DNA of 42,209 nt from Desulfobacter latus (GTDB lineage: Bacteria > Desulfobacterota > Desulfobacteria > Desulfobacterales > Desulfobacteraceae): the NCBI RefSeq assembly GCF_013389365.1, contig NZ_JACADJ010000029.1, forward strand, positions 1 through 42,209. The letters are read 5' to 3'. The notes below the pieces were generated by a model. It saw only the letters and a list, made by a program, of their open reading frames with translations. It did not search any database and was not told where the DNA came from. Below are positions 15,492 through 26,100 of this stretch, one piece after another (positions within the stretch are counted from its first letter, which is position 1; every line of letters starts with the position of its first letter). The position numbers and the translations under genes are program-made.

Positions 15492-16380
15492 ACATTTTTT
15501 TATCCGCCGCATCAATCAAATTTTTCGGGGTCAAGGAGATATCCTTATCATCCGGTGTTACCGTGGCAATGCCGATACTGATGGTGACATGCGAGGCCAC
15601 CGACGATGCCCCATGAAAAATGGCAATGCCATCCACGGCCTTCTGAAGAGTCTTTGCCATTGCCACAGCTTTATCAGATTTTGTATCCGGAAGTACAACG
15701 GCAAACTCCTCACCACCGTACCGGCCGATGAAATCACCTGCCCTTCTGAGGGTCCGTGCCATGGCCGAAGCAATACGTCTCAGGCATTCATCTCCTTTTC
15801 CGTGGCCGTAGGTATCATTATACGCTTTAAAATGGTCAACATCGATAAACAGCAGGGAGATGGGATACCCTGAACGACCTGCCCGTCGCCATTCTTTTTC
15901 AATGACTTCATTGAACCGTCTTCGATTGGGGATTTCAGTCAAGGCATCAATAAATGCATATTTTTCAAGCAGTTCCTGTTTCCGTTTAAGGTTAAGGTGG
16001 AGTTTTACCCTGGCTTTGACCATGGGCGGATGAAAAGGCTTGGTAATATAGTCCACGGCCCCCAGGGCAAATCCTCTGTTTTCGTCCATGACTTCAGAAA
16101 CCGCTGTGATGAAAATTATAGGAATATGCTTTGTTCTAGGATCTTCCTTGATTTTGGCACAAAACTCGTATCCATCCATATCCGGCATAAGAATATCAGA
16201 TAAAATAATATCCGGTGGCGAATCCGAAATAGCCAGCTTCAAGGCGCGCTGGGCATTTCTTGCTGCGGCAATTTTATAACCGCTGCGAAACAATTCCATC
16301 AGCAATTCAATATTTTGTTTATTATCATCAACGATCAGCAACTTTTCCCGATGCGTTTTGCTGTCCCCTTGGGTCTCCAT
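15448..16380 (-). CDS. Response regulator diguanylate cyclase (REC-GGDEF)
   Basis: This 310-residue protein has a receiver (about 13-130) with acidic pocket IVDDN, phospho-acceptor D62 in LSDILMPDMDGYEF, the Thr/Ser in FITAVSE and Lys in TKPF. A GGDEF domain follows. The active site reads YGGEEF, a catalytically competent variant, and RAGD lies five residues before it, matching the RxxD inhibitory site for c-di-GMP feedback. It should make c-di-GMP from two GTP when phosphorylated. It lies 44 bases downstream of the large hybrid kinase with phosphotransfer domain (16425-20087), the natural phosphodonor. It overlaps the start of the helicase gene. Confidence 0.92.
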   Translation of the reverse strand: METQGDSKTHREKLLIVDDNKQNIELLMELFRSGYKIAAARNAQRALKLAISDSPPDIILSDILMPDMDGYEFCAKIKEDPRTKHIPIIFITAVSEVMDENRGFALGAVDYITKPFHPPMVKARVKLHLNLKRKQELLEKYAFIDALTEIPNRRRFNEVIEKEWRRAGRSGYPISLLFIDVDHFKAYNDTYGHGKGDECLRRIASAMARTLRRAGDFIGRYGGEEFAVVLPDTKSDKAVAMAKTLQKAVDGIAIFHGASSVASHVTISIGIATVTPDDKDISLTPKNLIDAADKKMYEAKSRGRHQIAYK

Positions 16381-16424
16381 ATACTTATATCCTAATATAT
16401 ATTTTTAACAGCCTGTTGAGGTGG

Positions 16425-19400
16425 TTATGGGCGTTCCTGGGCTGTTTTTTCTTTTACGATCCGGAACATCTCTTCTATCATATCAGATGCCTCATCAATT
16501 GCAAAATCATCCATTGCATCCATTAAATTCCGACAACGCGCTTCTCCCAGGACTGTTTTAAAATCCCGGGCAATGCGGTCTACCATATCCCGGGCCGCAT
16601 CCAGATCGTCATCCAGCATGGGGCCGAGGCGGGCCAGTATCTTAACCAAGGCACCCATATCCTGGGCCGGGCCGGGGCTGCTGTTTTGATCCTGTTGGAC
16701 TTCAAAGGGTTTGCCGTCATCTTTTTTGTCTATATGTTTCTTTATACCCGAGAGTACCTGATCCAGTTCATGGCAGAATGGTTGCCAGACCTGGTCCGGT
16801 ACGTTTATCTCTCCCTTGCTTTGTTTTAACGCGTCAATGGCCTGCTCCAGGTCGGAAGCCCGGTTGCAAAGGGCTTCTGCACCGATGTTGCCGGAGACCC
16901 CTTTAATGGAATGGGCTGTAATTCTAGCATTGTCTATGGCTTTGGGCAAATCTTTTTTTTGAGTCAAAAAAAGGGTCAGTTCATCCCGGGCATGTCCAAA
17001 ATCCCTGATAAAACTTCTGAGCAATTTTTCATATAATTTTTCATTGTTATTGGCACGGTAAAGCCCATGGGCCACGATAATACCCGGAATTTCAAATGGG
17101 GGGGCTTTATCCCCCGGTTCTCCCTCCGGCTTCTCAGGCTCTCTCTTTTGGGGCACAAGGGTTTTTGATTTCCTGGATGCCGGCTCGTTGCTGTCTATGC
17201 TCCATCGGGCCAGCGTCTGAAACAGGTTCTCGGGATCAATCGGCTTGGTCACATAATCATCCATACCGACATCAAGACACTTTTCCCGATCTCCTTTAAG
17301 GGCGTGGGCTGTCATCGCAATGACGGGTAAATCCGTGTACCGGGGATCTTTGCGGATATAAACGGTCGCTTCAAATCCATCCATTTCAGGCATTTGAATA
17401 TCCATAAGCACTGCGTCGGGCCTTAACCGATTCCGGTTGTGGGGCTCAATACCCAAAGATGCCAGGGCTTCCTTTCCATTCACAGCCATATCCACCTCAA
17501 GTCCTGCGCTGTTGAGCCATTCCAGGGCCACTTCCCGGTTGATTTCATTGTCTTCAACCAGGAGGATATGTTTGCCTTTGAGTTGTTCGTTTTCCAGACT
17601 TTTCAGGGCCGGCATCCGGGTACCGGGTTTGGCTATCTGGGCCTCATGCCTGCCGAAAAGCTCCATGATGGTATCAAAAAGAAATGACTGGTTTACCGGC
17701 TTATGCAGAAACGCATCCAGAAATTTCCGGTCAGCCTGATGGATGAGATCTTCCCGGGCATGGGCCGAAACCATGCATACGATGGGGGTCTTGTCCAGTT
17801 CCATATCCAGCTTGATTTTACGTGAGGTCTCAAGGCCATTCATTTCCGGCATTTTCCAATCCATCAGCACCAGATCAAACGGGGCGGTTTTTGCCTGTTT
17901 TCTGAGCAGATCCAGGGCTTGTGCCCCGGACTGGGCAGTGACCGCCTCCATGTGAAAGGATTGGATAATACCGGCCAGAAGCTCCAGGGACGTCCGATTA
18001 TCATCCACAATCAGCACCTTTAATCCACGTAGATCCTTGGGGGGATTCAACCGGATCTGGTCCTTTGGGGGCTGACATTTCAGGGGGAGAACAAATGAAA
18101 AGCAACTCCCTTCCCCCGGGGTGCTGGTCACGGTAATCTTCCCGCCCATGAGGCGGACAAGTTGTCTGGAAATGGTCAGCCCCAGTCCGGTTCCACCGTA
18201 TTTGCGGGTAGTAGAACCATCTGCCTGGGTAAAGGATTCAAACAGGGTCTCCAGGCGGTCGGCCGGGATGCCGATGCCTGAATCCCGGACTGAGAACCTG
18301 AGCCACTGAACAGATTCGCCCTTATCCTGATCTTTTTGAGTTGCCTTTTCAAGGTCTACCCTGACGACAACCTCTCCTTCCCGGGTAAACTTAATGGCGT
18401 TGCCCACCAGATTGATCAATACCTGACCAAGGCGAACCGAGTCTCCAATGACTGCGACAGAGACGTTTTCATCAATGGAGAGCAAAAATTCAAGCCCTTT
18501 TTCATCGGCATTAAAGGCAAATATTTCAGAAACATTGGCCATGAGATCATACAGGGAAAATGGGGCCTGCTCCAGCTCCAGCCGTCCGGCTTCAATTTTG
18601 GAAAAATCAAGGATATCATTGATGACCGCCAAAAGGCTTTTGGATGAAATGGTGATTTTTTGTAAATATTGCTGCTGGGAGTCCGAAAGCTCAGTCCGTG
18701 CCAGAAGATCCGTCAGGCCCATTACCGCATTCAGGGGGGTGCGGATTTCATGGCTCATATTGGCCAGAAATTCACTCTTTGCCTGGGATGAGGCCAGGGC
18801 CGCCTCTTTTTCCCGTTCAGCCTTTTCCTGCTCAATGCGCTGGGTGATATCCCGGATACTGCCCTCGATAATTTTTCCCTCCCCATTGGATTGGCCGTAA
18901 TCACAGAGATGGATATTCAATTCCACCATAATACCGGAACCGTCTTTTTGTTTCAATTCCACCTGAAGGCCTGAGATCCGTTCCTCTTGTTTCAGGCGCC
19001 GGACAATTTGTCGCCGGTCTTCCGGATTTTGGTAAATATTGCCAATGCTGCCGTCAATGGCTGCCGTCATCTGATCAATACTCTCGTACCCAAGCATTTT
19101 AACCATGGCTGTGTTGGCGGTTAGCAACCGGCCTTCAGGGGTGGTCTGGAATATGCCCTCTGAGGCATTTTCAAAAATGTTTTTATATTTTTCAACCATG
19201 AGTTTCAGGTTGTCCTGCTCCTGCTGCAAATGCGCTGCCATCCGGTTCATCGCATCAGCCAATATAGCCGGTTCCCTGCCCGCAGGAATTTTAAGGCGGT
19301 AGCCCAGGTCCCCTGAGGTAATGGCTTGGGCCCCCTTTTGCATCAAGGTTAAAGGTGCGCCGAACAACCGTCCGATGAGCATTGCACCGCCCAGAATCAA

Positions 19401-20087
19401 GGGAAGGGTGGCCAGAAAGATCATCAACGACTTAAATAAAAGCCGTTCCTGGTACTGGGCGATGGTGGCTGCCGAAATATCTACCCCCACAACACCGGCC
19501 CGGCGCCCCTGGGAATCATAAAAAGGGGCATATCCGGAAAGCCAGGACCCCCATTGATCCTGATAAGCCGACGCCTCAATCACCGGCGTGCGCATATCAA
19601 GAAAATGTTTGGTTAAACGTGGTCCGGCATCGGTATATATATCCCCGAGTCTGGCCATTTGGCCGGGATCGGCTTCGGCATCAACCACAAACATAATTTG
19701 GGGGGCGGTTTGGGGCGTGCCATAATCCTGATCTCCTGGGGTCTGGGTAGTCCTCATGGTGTAAATAAAATGAATATCGCTTGCCGCATCCCGAATCTTC
19801 TGCAATGTCTGTTTGAGTTCTTTATAAATTTTTGAATTTTGAGCCGAGAGTGGGGTTTGCTGCCGGGAAATTGTCAATAATTGCTCGTGAAGATCTGCGT
19901 CAATGCTTCTGGCGGAGATGGCGACAATATCATGAAGCCGTTGTTGAATGTCCTGTTTTACCCGTTTAGATGCCGCCTGGTAAAGGGTAACGGTGATAAT
20001 TATGTTTATCAGCATCGAAAGTATAAGAAAAACGATAATCAGATAGTGTGAAATTTTCAAATTTCGGTAAGATAATGCAGATCCCAA
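16425..20087 (-). CDS. BarA-type hybrid histidine kinase: Cache-HAMP-PAS-HisKA-HATPase-REC-REC-HPt
   Basis: This is a 1220-residue membrane sensor. TM1 is at about 14-36, then comes a periplasmic Cache-like sensor (about 40-212; IHFIYTMRT, WGSWLSGYAPFYDSQGRRAGVVGVDIS), and TM2 at about 218-240. It continues with HAMP (240-290), PAS (300-415), HisKA with H446 in FLANMSHEIRTPLNAV, and HATPase (about 555-680). Two receivers follow (about 690-815, LMDWKMPEMNG; 845-965, LMDIQMPEMDG) and an HPt domain near 1020-1110 (ITAHSIKGVSGNIGA). All phosphorelay residues are present, so it can run a full His-Asp-His relay to an external regulator, most simply the REC-GGDEF protein encoded next. The start is TTG 20087, 15 bases after the preceding gene's stop. 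Confidence 0.92.
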   Translation of the reverse strand: MGSALSYRNLKISHYLIIVFLILSMLINIIITVTLYQAASKRVKQDIQQRLHDIVAISARSIDADLHEQLLTISRQQTPLSAQNSKIYKELKQTLQKIRDAASDIHFIYTMRTTQTPGDQDYGTPQTAPQIMFVVDAEADPGQMARLGDIYTDAGPRLTKHFLDMRTPVIEASAYQDQWGSWLSGYAPFYDSQGRRAGVVGVDISAATIAQYQERLLFKSLMIFLATLPLILGGAMLIGRLFGAPLTLMQKGAQAITSGDLGYRLKIPAGREPAILADAMNRMAAHLQQEQDNLKLMVEKYKNIFENASEGIFQTTPEGRLLTANTAMVKMLGYESIDQMTAAIDGSIGNIYQNPEDRRQIVRRLKQEERISGLQVELKQKDGSGIMVELNIHLCDYGQSNGEGKIIEGSIRDITQRIEQEKAEREKEAALASSQAKSEFLANMSHEIRTPLNAVMGLTDLLARTELSDSQQQYLQKITISSKSLLAVINDILDFSKIEAGRLELEQAPFSLYDLMANVSEIFAFNADEKGLEFLLSIDENVSVAVIGDSVRLGQVLINLVGNAIKFTREGEVVVRVDLEKATQKDQDKGESVQWLRFSVRDSGIGIPADRLETLFESFTQADGSTTRKYGGTGLGLTISRQLVRLMGGKITVTSTPGEGSCFSFVLPLKCQPPKDQIRLNPPKDLRGLKVLIVDDNRTSLELLAGIIQSFHMEAVTAQSGAQALDLLRKQAKTAPFDLVLMDWKMPEMNGLETSRKIKLDMELDKTPIVCMVSAHAREDLIHQADRKFLDAFLHKPVNQSFLFDTIMELFGRHEAQIAKPGTRMPALKSLENEQLKGKHILLVEDNEINREVALEWLNSAGLEVDMAVNGKEALASLGIEPHNRNRLRPDAVLMDIQMPEMDGFEATVYIRKDPRYTDLPVIAMTAHALKGDREKCLDVGMDDYVTKPIDPENLFQTLARWSIDSNEPASRKSKTLVPQKREPEKPEGEPGDKAPPFEIPGIIVAHGLYRANNNEKLYEKLLRSFIRDFGHARDELTLFLTQKKDLPKAIDNARITAHSIKGVSGNIGAEALCNRASDLEQAIDALKQSKGEINVPDQVWQPFCHELDQVLSGIKKHIDKKDDGKPFEVQQDQNSSPGPAQDMGALVKILARLGPMLDDDLDAARDMVDRIARDFKTVLGEARCRNLMDAMDDFAIDEASDMIEEMFRIVKEKTAQERP

Positions 20088-20102
20088 AGTTCTCGTAACC
20101 CC

Positions 20103-21539
20103 CTACTTTTTAATATTCAACATATCCCTGAAATTCACATCGATACCCAGAACCCCTGCGGTTCTTCCATCCGCATACCTGAGGGGCAGCGATACGGTAA
20201 AGCAGAATTCCCGGGTAGCCGATGACCGGTATACTTTTGACACAAAAGGGGTGCTGTTGCCAAGCCCTTTGTTGAACCACTCCTTGGCGGACCAATCATT
20301 GCCTAAGCCTTTTGTGAGCCCTTTTTTTTCTGCCGCCACCTTTGCATAAATATTGGAGGTAACCTGTCTGCCGTTGGTATCCGTAATATACGCCAGTTCA
20401 ATAAATGAGAACCTGTCAAGGAATGTCATCAACGCTTTCTCCCGGATATCAAGGTTGCCGTTTATCAGATTTGTATCCGCCGCCATTTCAAGGGCGGCTG
20501 CTTTAGCACTTTCGTGGCCGGAAATATGGAACCCCCCAACGTCTGTCACCATACCATCACAGGCGGCAGTTACTCGGTCCGCAATGGTCAAAATGGTGTT
20601 TACTTCACCTGTCTGACGCTTGGAGGCGTCTTTAATTTCAGCGATATTCACTGTTACCCCTTTTATGTTTTCGGCCTGTTGTTGCGCAGCACGGCTGATG
20701 GTATCCAGGTCTTCGGAAAGAGGCCTGAACTGGAAACAGACATGATCCAGAGCGATATTTGCATCCAGGATCTGTCGTTCACAGTCCGTGACATGTTGTT
20801 CTACCGTATCCACGGCTGCAATGGTTTCCGTTATTTTTTCCCCCAGCAGATCCAACCGCTGCCTGATATCATTCGTGGCGTCTTTAGACTGTTTTGCCAG
20901 GTGTCCGATTTCTTCGGCGATTACTTTAAACCCTTTGCCGTCGGTCTGCCCTCTGGCGGCTTCGATACGGGCGTTGAGAGAAAGAATGTTGGTCTCATCG
21001 GAGATGGCGTTGATGGTATCTGATATGGAACTGATGGAGGCGGAATTCTCTTTGAGGGCCTGGATGGTCTCCACGAGAATACCGACCTGTGACTTGATCT
21101 CGTTGAATCCGGTTTTACTTAGATTCCCCTGGTTCATGGCGCTCTCCACATCGCCCTTCATGGCCGTAAAATTTTGATTCAGTTCAGCCGTACTGCTTAG
21201 AATCTCCTCAATTCCCAGGGTGATCCTGTCCCCGGCCTTGCTAATGTCAGCCACATGAGCTTCTTGTTCGCCGGCCAGCCGTCCAAAAGTCTTGGAAAAG
21301 GCGGTGAGTTCAGGGGCCAGTCCGGCCAAGGCGACGATATGTCTTAAAATGGCGGTAATGGTACGGTTAAGCTTTGCAAAAAACGTATTGAAAATATTAA
21401 CCACCCTGGCTTCAGGCACCCCTTCTTCCACAGAATGGGCCATGGTCAGATCCCAGGTGCTTTCCAGCATTTTTTCTATTTCATCTATTGGGTCAGATCC
21501 TGTTGTCGTCATCCTGTTTTTCATCAATCTGAATAACAT
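20103..21539 (-). CDS. Soluble methyl-accepting chemotaxis-like protein with C-terminal Cache/PDC-like domain
   Basis: This 478-residue protein lacks transmembrane helices. The middle carries an MCP signalling hairpin (DETNILSLNARIEAAR then GKGFKVIAEEIGHLAKQSKDAT) with long coiled coil on both sides (about 90-330). The C-terminal 130 residues resemble a Cache/PDC fold (FIELAYITDTNGRQVTSN, EWFNKGLGNSTPFVSKVY, LPLRYADGRTAGVLGIDVNF). Cache domains are normally periplasmic and N-terminal, so a C-terminal soluble one is unusual, although this order is known in Desulfobacterota. I chose ATG 21539 because AGGAG at 21548-21552 lies 8 bases before it; earlier in-frame starts have no ribosome site. It is followed after 15 bases by the hybrid kinase, so it may tune that pathway or a CheA array. 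Confidence 0.85.
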   Translation of the reverse strand: MLFRLMKNRMTTTGSDPIDEIEKMLESTWDLTMAHSVEEGVPEARVVNIFNTFFAKLNRTITAILRHIVALAGLAPELTAFSKTFGRLAGEQEAHVADISKAGDRITLGIEEILSSTAELNQNFTAMKGDVESAMNQGNLSKTGFNEIKSQVGILVETIQALKENSASISSISDTINAISDETNILSLNARIEAARGQTDGKGFKVIAEEIGHLAKQSKDATNDIRQRLDLLGEKITETIAAVDTVEQHVTDCERQILDANIALDHVCFQFRPLSEDLDTISRAAQQQAENIKGVTVNIAEIKDASKRQTGEVNTILTIADRVTAACDGMVTDVGGFHISGHESAKAAALEMAADTNLINGNLDIREKALMTFLDRFSFIELAYITDTNGRQVTSNIYAKVAAEKKGLTKGLGNDWSAKEWFNKGLGNSTPFVSKVYRSSATREFCFTVSLPLRYADGRTAGVLGIDVNFRDMLNIKK

Positions 21540-21867
21540 CCTACTTCTCCTATTTATCTTAAATCCGTATTTCATGTCTTTTATTGCAAAGCAAATATAC
21601 AAATTCAATGCCGGTTAATCAACCGGCTGGAAAAGGTCGCTTTTAAGGAATTATTGGCCTTCAATGGTTTTATTACAATTATGTATTAAGAACTATCCAA
21701 TAAATTACATTTTTGAAAAGTATACTATTTATCCGCACGTCAACCAAGCGATATCCTGGATCTGGCATATAATTTGCTTTTTGCTTAATGTTCGGTTTCG
21801 ATGAGGGAAGGTCCATTATGGGCAAATACATGAAATTGTAATGCAATAAAAAATTTTGGCAGCCGAA
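21540..21867. other. Divergent intergenic region
   Basis: This 328-base AT-rich gap separates the MCP-like gene (minus) from the EAL gene (plus). It holds the ribosome site of the former (21548-21552) and a strong sigma-54 promoter match for the latter (21763-21778, listed separately). GGTTAATCAACC near 21612-21623 is a short perfect palindrome. I see no additional gene. Confidence 0.6.
21763..21778 (+). promoter_or_regulatory. Sigma-54 (RpoN) promoter upstream of the EAL gene
   Basis: TGGCATATAATTTGCT matches the consensus TGGCACGNNNNTTGCW at all core positions, with GG and GC exactly 10 bases apart as required for the -24/-12 elements. Transcription would start near 21789, giving a leader of about 78 bases before ATG 21868. 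RpoN promoters need an enhancer-binding activator; I see no copy of the CAATATT dyads found near 38 kb in this gap. Confidence 0.6.
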
Positions 21868-23130
21868 ATGAAGCAGACACTGACGCTTGACCTGAATTAT
21901 ATCCGGCAATGGGCGGAATATCGCGCCCCTTTCATGACCGGTAAATTCAACACCCTGAATTTGATGACGGCCCTGCAGCCCATTTACAGCCTTGCCCACA
22001 AACGGGTGGTCGGCCATGAAGCACTGGTCCGTATCCAGGATCAAGGCGGGGTCCCCGTCTCACCGGCCATCCTTTTTGACCAGGAACGCTCCGCCACCGA
22101 AGTCATTCACTTAGACCGGCTCTGTCGGTTTATCCACCTCCACAACTACCGGCTCATCAACACGCCCATTAACTGGCTATTCCTCAACGTCTCCCCCGTC
22201 ACCATCAGCAGTGGAAGAAAAGCATACGGCGCATACTTCAATGAGCTATTGAAGTTCCATGACTTTCCCCCCCACCGTATTGTGATCGAGATCGTGGAGA
22301 ACCCCATCGTTGAAAACGGCCTACTTATGGAAACCGTTGCCTTTTTCAAGGAACTCGGCTGTCTGATCGCGATTGATGATTTCGGGGCCGGACACTCCAA
22401 CTTTGACCGGATCTGGAGCCTCCAGCCGGATATTGTCAAGCTGGACCGATCCTTCTTATCCTTTTTGGTCCAGGCCGATCGCAACCCTGAAATCAGGCAA
22501 ATTCTTTCCGGTATTGTGACACTTCTCCATCAAGCCGGGGCCCTGGTACTCATGGAAGGGGTTGAAACCCGGGATCAGGCGATGATCGCCATCGAAAGTG
22601 ATGTGGACTTCGTACAGGGATTCTTTTTCGGCAGACCTTTTACCAACCTGAAACAACCGCCACCGGCGTTCAACGGATTCAACGGCCTCCTGGCGGATTT
22701 CAAAAGCGAGTCGCATTCCAGCGAAAAAAAATTCAGGCAACGTATCCGGACATACCGCACATTGTTTGAGCGGGCCGTCTCCATGTTCAAAGCGGGAAGC
22801 GCCATGGATACCGCCTGCAGGGATCTGTTGTCAACGATCGACGTTGTTCGCTGCTACTGCATTGATACCGAAGGCATACAGATCGGCCAGACCCTGGTGA
22901 CTGCTAAGTATGACGCCATGAGAGACAAGCGCTTCAAACCCCTGGAAGATGCAAAAAGTGCAGACTGGTTCCGTCGCCATTACCTCAGACGCGCCATCTA
23001 CCATCCTGACCAGATCCAGGTCACCCGACCCTATCTCTCCATTGCCGGGGCGCATATGTGCGTGACCCTGTCCATGAAGTTTACCTGTCCGGACGGAGAC
23101 TGCATATTGTGCTGCGATCTGAAATTTTAG
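21868..23130 (+). CDS. c-di-GMP phosphodiesterase: EAL domain with C-terminal YkuI/Cache-like sensor
   Basis: This is a soluble protein of about 420 residues. The EAL domain (about 25-265) keeps the metal and catalytic residues: GHEALVRI, LNVSP, IEIVEN, IDDFGAGHSN, KLDRSFL, EGVET and QGFFFGRP. It should therefore hydrolyse c-di-GMP to pGpG. The C-terminal 160 residues (RRAIYHPDQIQVTRPYLSI, CVTLSMKFTCPDG) resemble the PAS/Cache-like sensory domain of YkuI-type proteins. The start is uncertain: ATG 21868 is preferred over TTG 21856, neither with a good ribosome site. Preceded by a sigma-54 promoter match. Its last 50 bases overlap the convergent Amt-GGDEF-EAL gene. Confidence 0.87.
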   Translation: MKQTLTLDLNYIRQWAEYRAPFMTGKFNTLNLMTALQPIYSLAHKRVVGHEALVRIQDQGGVPVSPAILFDQERSATEVIHLDRLCRFIHLHNYRLINTPINWLFLNVSPVTISSGRKAYGAYFNELLKFHDFPPHRIVIEIVENPIVENGLLMETVAFFKELGCLIAIDDFGAGHSNFDRIWSLQPDIVKLDRSFLSFLVQADRNPEIRQILSGIVTLLHQAGALVLMEGVETRDQAMIAIESDVDFVQGFFFGRPFTNLKQPPPAFNGFNGLLADFKSESHSSEKKFRQRIRTYRTLFERAVSMFKAGSAMDTACRDLLSTIDVVRCYCIDTEGIQIGQTLVTAKYDAMRDKRFKPLEDAKSADWFRRHYLRRAIYHPDQIQVTRPYLSIAGAHMCVTLSMKFTCPDGDCILCCDLKF

Positions 23131-26100
23131 ACGTGCAAACGGTCTTCTTCTTTTGCATCCAGTCTTCCGCATCCCGGGCAGACAAGGGTTTTGAGTAATA
23201 ATATCCTTGGATAAAATTGCAATTTAAGCCGCGCATGATTTCGAGCTGCTCATGGTCTTCAATGCCTTCAGCCACGACTTTAAGATCCAGGTTCCGGGCC
23301 AGGATGATAATGGCTTTAGCAATCTGCAGATTCTCATGACTGGTATTGATCTCATCCACAAAAATCTTGTCGATTTTGAGACAGTCCAGGGGGAAATTTT
23401 TCAAGTAGGCCAAAGAAAAATACCCAGCTCCGAAATCATCAATGGCAATTTTAATCCCGATTTTCCTGAGCCGGTTGAGATGAACGATCATGACTTCGGG
23501 CTTTTCAATAACACTGCCTTCAGTCAGCTCCACCATCAGACAGCCGGGAGGGAGATCCGTTGCCCTGAGGGCATTTTCAATGATCTGCTCAAGATCGTTG
23601 TGGACAAACTGTTGGGCGGATATATTTACGCTCATGGTCAGATTCAGGGCCCCGGGGATACGGGCCCGCCACGCTTTCAGCTGACGGCAGGCGGTTTCAA
23701 TGACCCATTGGCCAATGGGAACAATCAGTCCGGTCTCTTCGGCAAGGGGAATAAAATGACTGGAAGGGACCTTTCCTTTTACAGGGTGCGCCCATCGGAT
23801 CAGGGCTTCGAAGCCTTGCAGGGCTTCGGTTCTGGAACAGATAATGGGCTGATAAAAGAGGGTAAACGCATTGCGTTCAACTGCCTTTCTCAGGTCATTC
23901 TCCAGTTCCTGGGCCTCATGGGTGATCCGGTGCAACTTCTTACTGAAGACCTTGAACCGTGACTTACCGCTGGTTTTTGCCCGGTACATGGCAATGTCGG
24001 CATCCCTGAGAATATGATCGGGCCTGGTGTAGCGGGATGCCTTGAGAATGACGCCGATACTGGCGCTGATAGAGGCCTCGGTGTCTTGAAGCGTGAATGG
24101 CCGTGCCGCCTCATTTATGAGCCGCCAGGCAATGGCGACAATCTCTTTAGGACCGGTGATGTCTTCCAGGAGAACGGCAAATTCATCCCCGCCGAGGCGT
24201 GCAATGGTATCCACGGAACGGAGGCAGCCCAGGAATCGCTGGGCGACTTTCCTGAGAAGGATATCACCGGCCTGGTGGCCCAGATTATCGTTTACCCACT
24301 TGAAACCGTCCAGGTCGATCAGCAAAACGCTAAAGTTGAATTGTTCCTTTCGCTGCTTTCTTTTAAAGGCGTGTTCCAGCCGTTCCATGAAAAGTACCCG
24401 GTTGGGGATGCCGGTCAGGCTGTCATAAAAGGCTTTGTGGTAAAGCTCGTCCTCCATGGCCTTGCGCTCGGTAATATCCTGATAGATATAGAAAACCCCT
24501 TCAATCGCATTATTGACAATCAGGGGAAACCCCATCAGGGAAACCGGTATCAATTTTCCGGTATGGTGTTTTCTGTGTGTCTCCTTTTCAATGCTTTTAC
24601 CACTGAGAATGGCCTGCCTGAGCGTAACGCTTTCAAGGCAGAGGTTATCTGGTACAATGAGGTCAATATTACAGGCCCCCACCACTTTTGCGGCAGGATA
24701 GCCGAACAATGATTGAAACCCTTTGTTGGCCCTGGTGATACGTCCGTTCATATCCGTTGACACCACAGCCTGGGGGGAGCCGTCGAACAGCTGTTGAAAG
24801 GTGGCACCGATCCGGTGAAGCGCATCCATCATCTTATTATAGCGTGTGGCGATAACCCCGGTATCCGTGAAGGGATCGGCCGGTACCCGCAGCGTAAGGT
24901 CCCCTGTTTTTTCCTGAATTTCCATGACCCTGAGAAAATCCGCCGTCTCTGTTTTTGCGCCGTGTTCGGAAATATTCAGGCCGATATATTCGTCTTCGGG
25001 AGAGACCCGGAGCGGAGCGTTTCGGTTTATTCCCCGGATAATGAAACACGGTATGAGAAACGCCACAACAAAAGCGGCAACAATGCCGGTCACCTGGACC
25101 ATTAATTGCGGAAGAAACCCAAGGCCGGTGCCAAGAATTTCAGGGTCTCCAAACAGTGCCGCGGCCAGGGTCCCCCAGATACCGCAGCCCAGATGAACCG
25201 GGACAGCGCTGACAGCGTCATCAATGCGGTAATAAAGAAGAATATCTTCAACAACCAGACAGACCCCGCCGGCAATGGCGCCGATCACGACCGATTCCGA
25301 AATACTGACACAATGGCAGCAGGCAGTGATGGCAACAAGCCCCCCTAAAGAGCCGTTGATGAGAAAAGAAATCTTGGAGATCCGGTTCAACAGATAGCCG
25401 ATCGAGAGTGAAAATATTGATCCTGAGGCCGCCGCCATCATTGTATTAACGATAATTCCCGGAACCCGGACATCCATTGTCAACGTGGAACCGCCATTGA
25501 ACCCGATCCAGCCGATCCAGAGAAGAAGCGTGCCGAGGACTGAAAGGGGCAGATTGCTTCCGCATATTTCTACGGGCTTCCCGTCTGGTAAAAACCGGCC
25601 TTTTCTTGGGCCGATAATAATGAGAACAGCCAGTGCCATCCAGCCCCCGACACTGTGTACCACGGTTGAACCGGCAAAATCAACAAAACCGGCCTCCCCC
25701 AGCCATCCGGAAAAAACGCCTGCGTCTATACCGTTCCAGGCCCAATGACCGAATAGGGGATAAATAAAGGCGGACATCAATATGGCAATAATCAGGTAAG
25801 AGGAGAACTTAATCCGTTCGGCCACCGCACCGGAAAAAATAGTGGTGGCAGTACCGCAGAACATTGCTTGAAACAAAAAAAAGGATACCAGGTGGAAATT
25901 GTTGCCGAATTCGGGGATGAAGTTGTCGGTGCCAACGATGCCGCTAAAAGAAAGGCCGAACATCATACCAAAGCCGACCAGCCAGAAAAGCATGACGGAA
26001 AACACAAAATCAGCCAGATTCTTGATGGCGACATTGATGCTGTTCTTCTGGCGGGTAAGCCCGGATTCAAGGCACATGAAGCCGGGTTGCATTAAAAAGA

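Noticed and set aside
20514-21023. A 169-codon plus-strand frame within the MCP-like gene
   Set aside because: It is antisense to the conserved MCP hairpin and has no recognisable sequence features.
23252-24712. Long plus-strand open frames (236 and 232 codons) opposite the Amt-GGDEF-EAL gene
   Set aside because: The minus strand carries unmistakable EAL and GGDEF motifs here; the plus frames have none and no ribosome sites.
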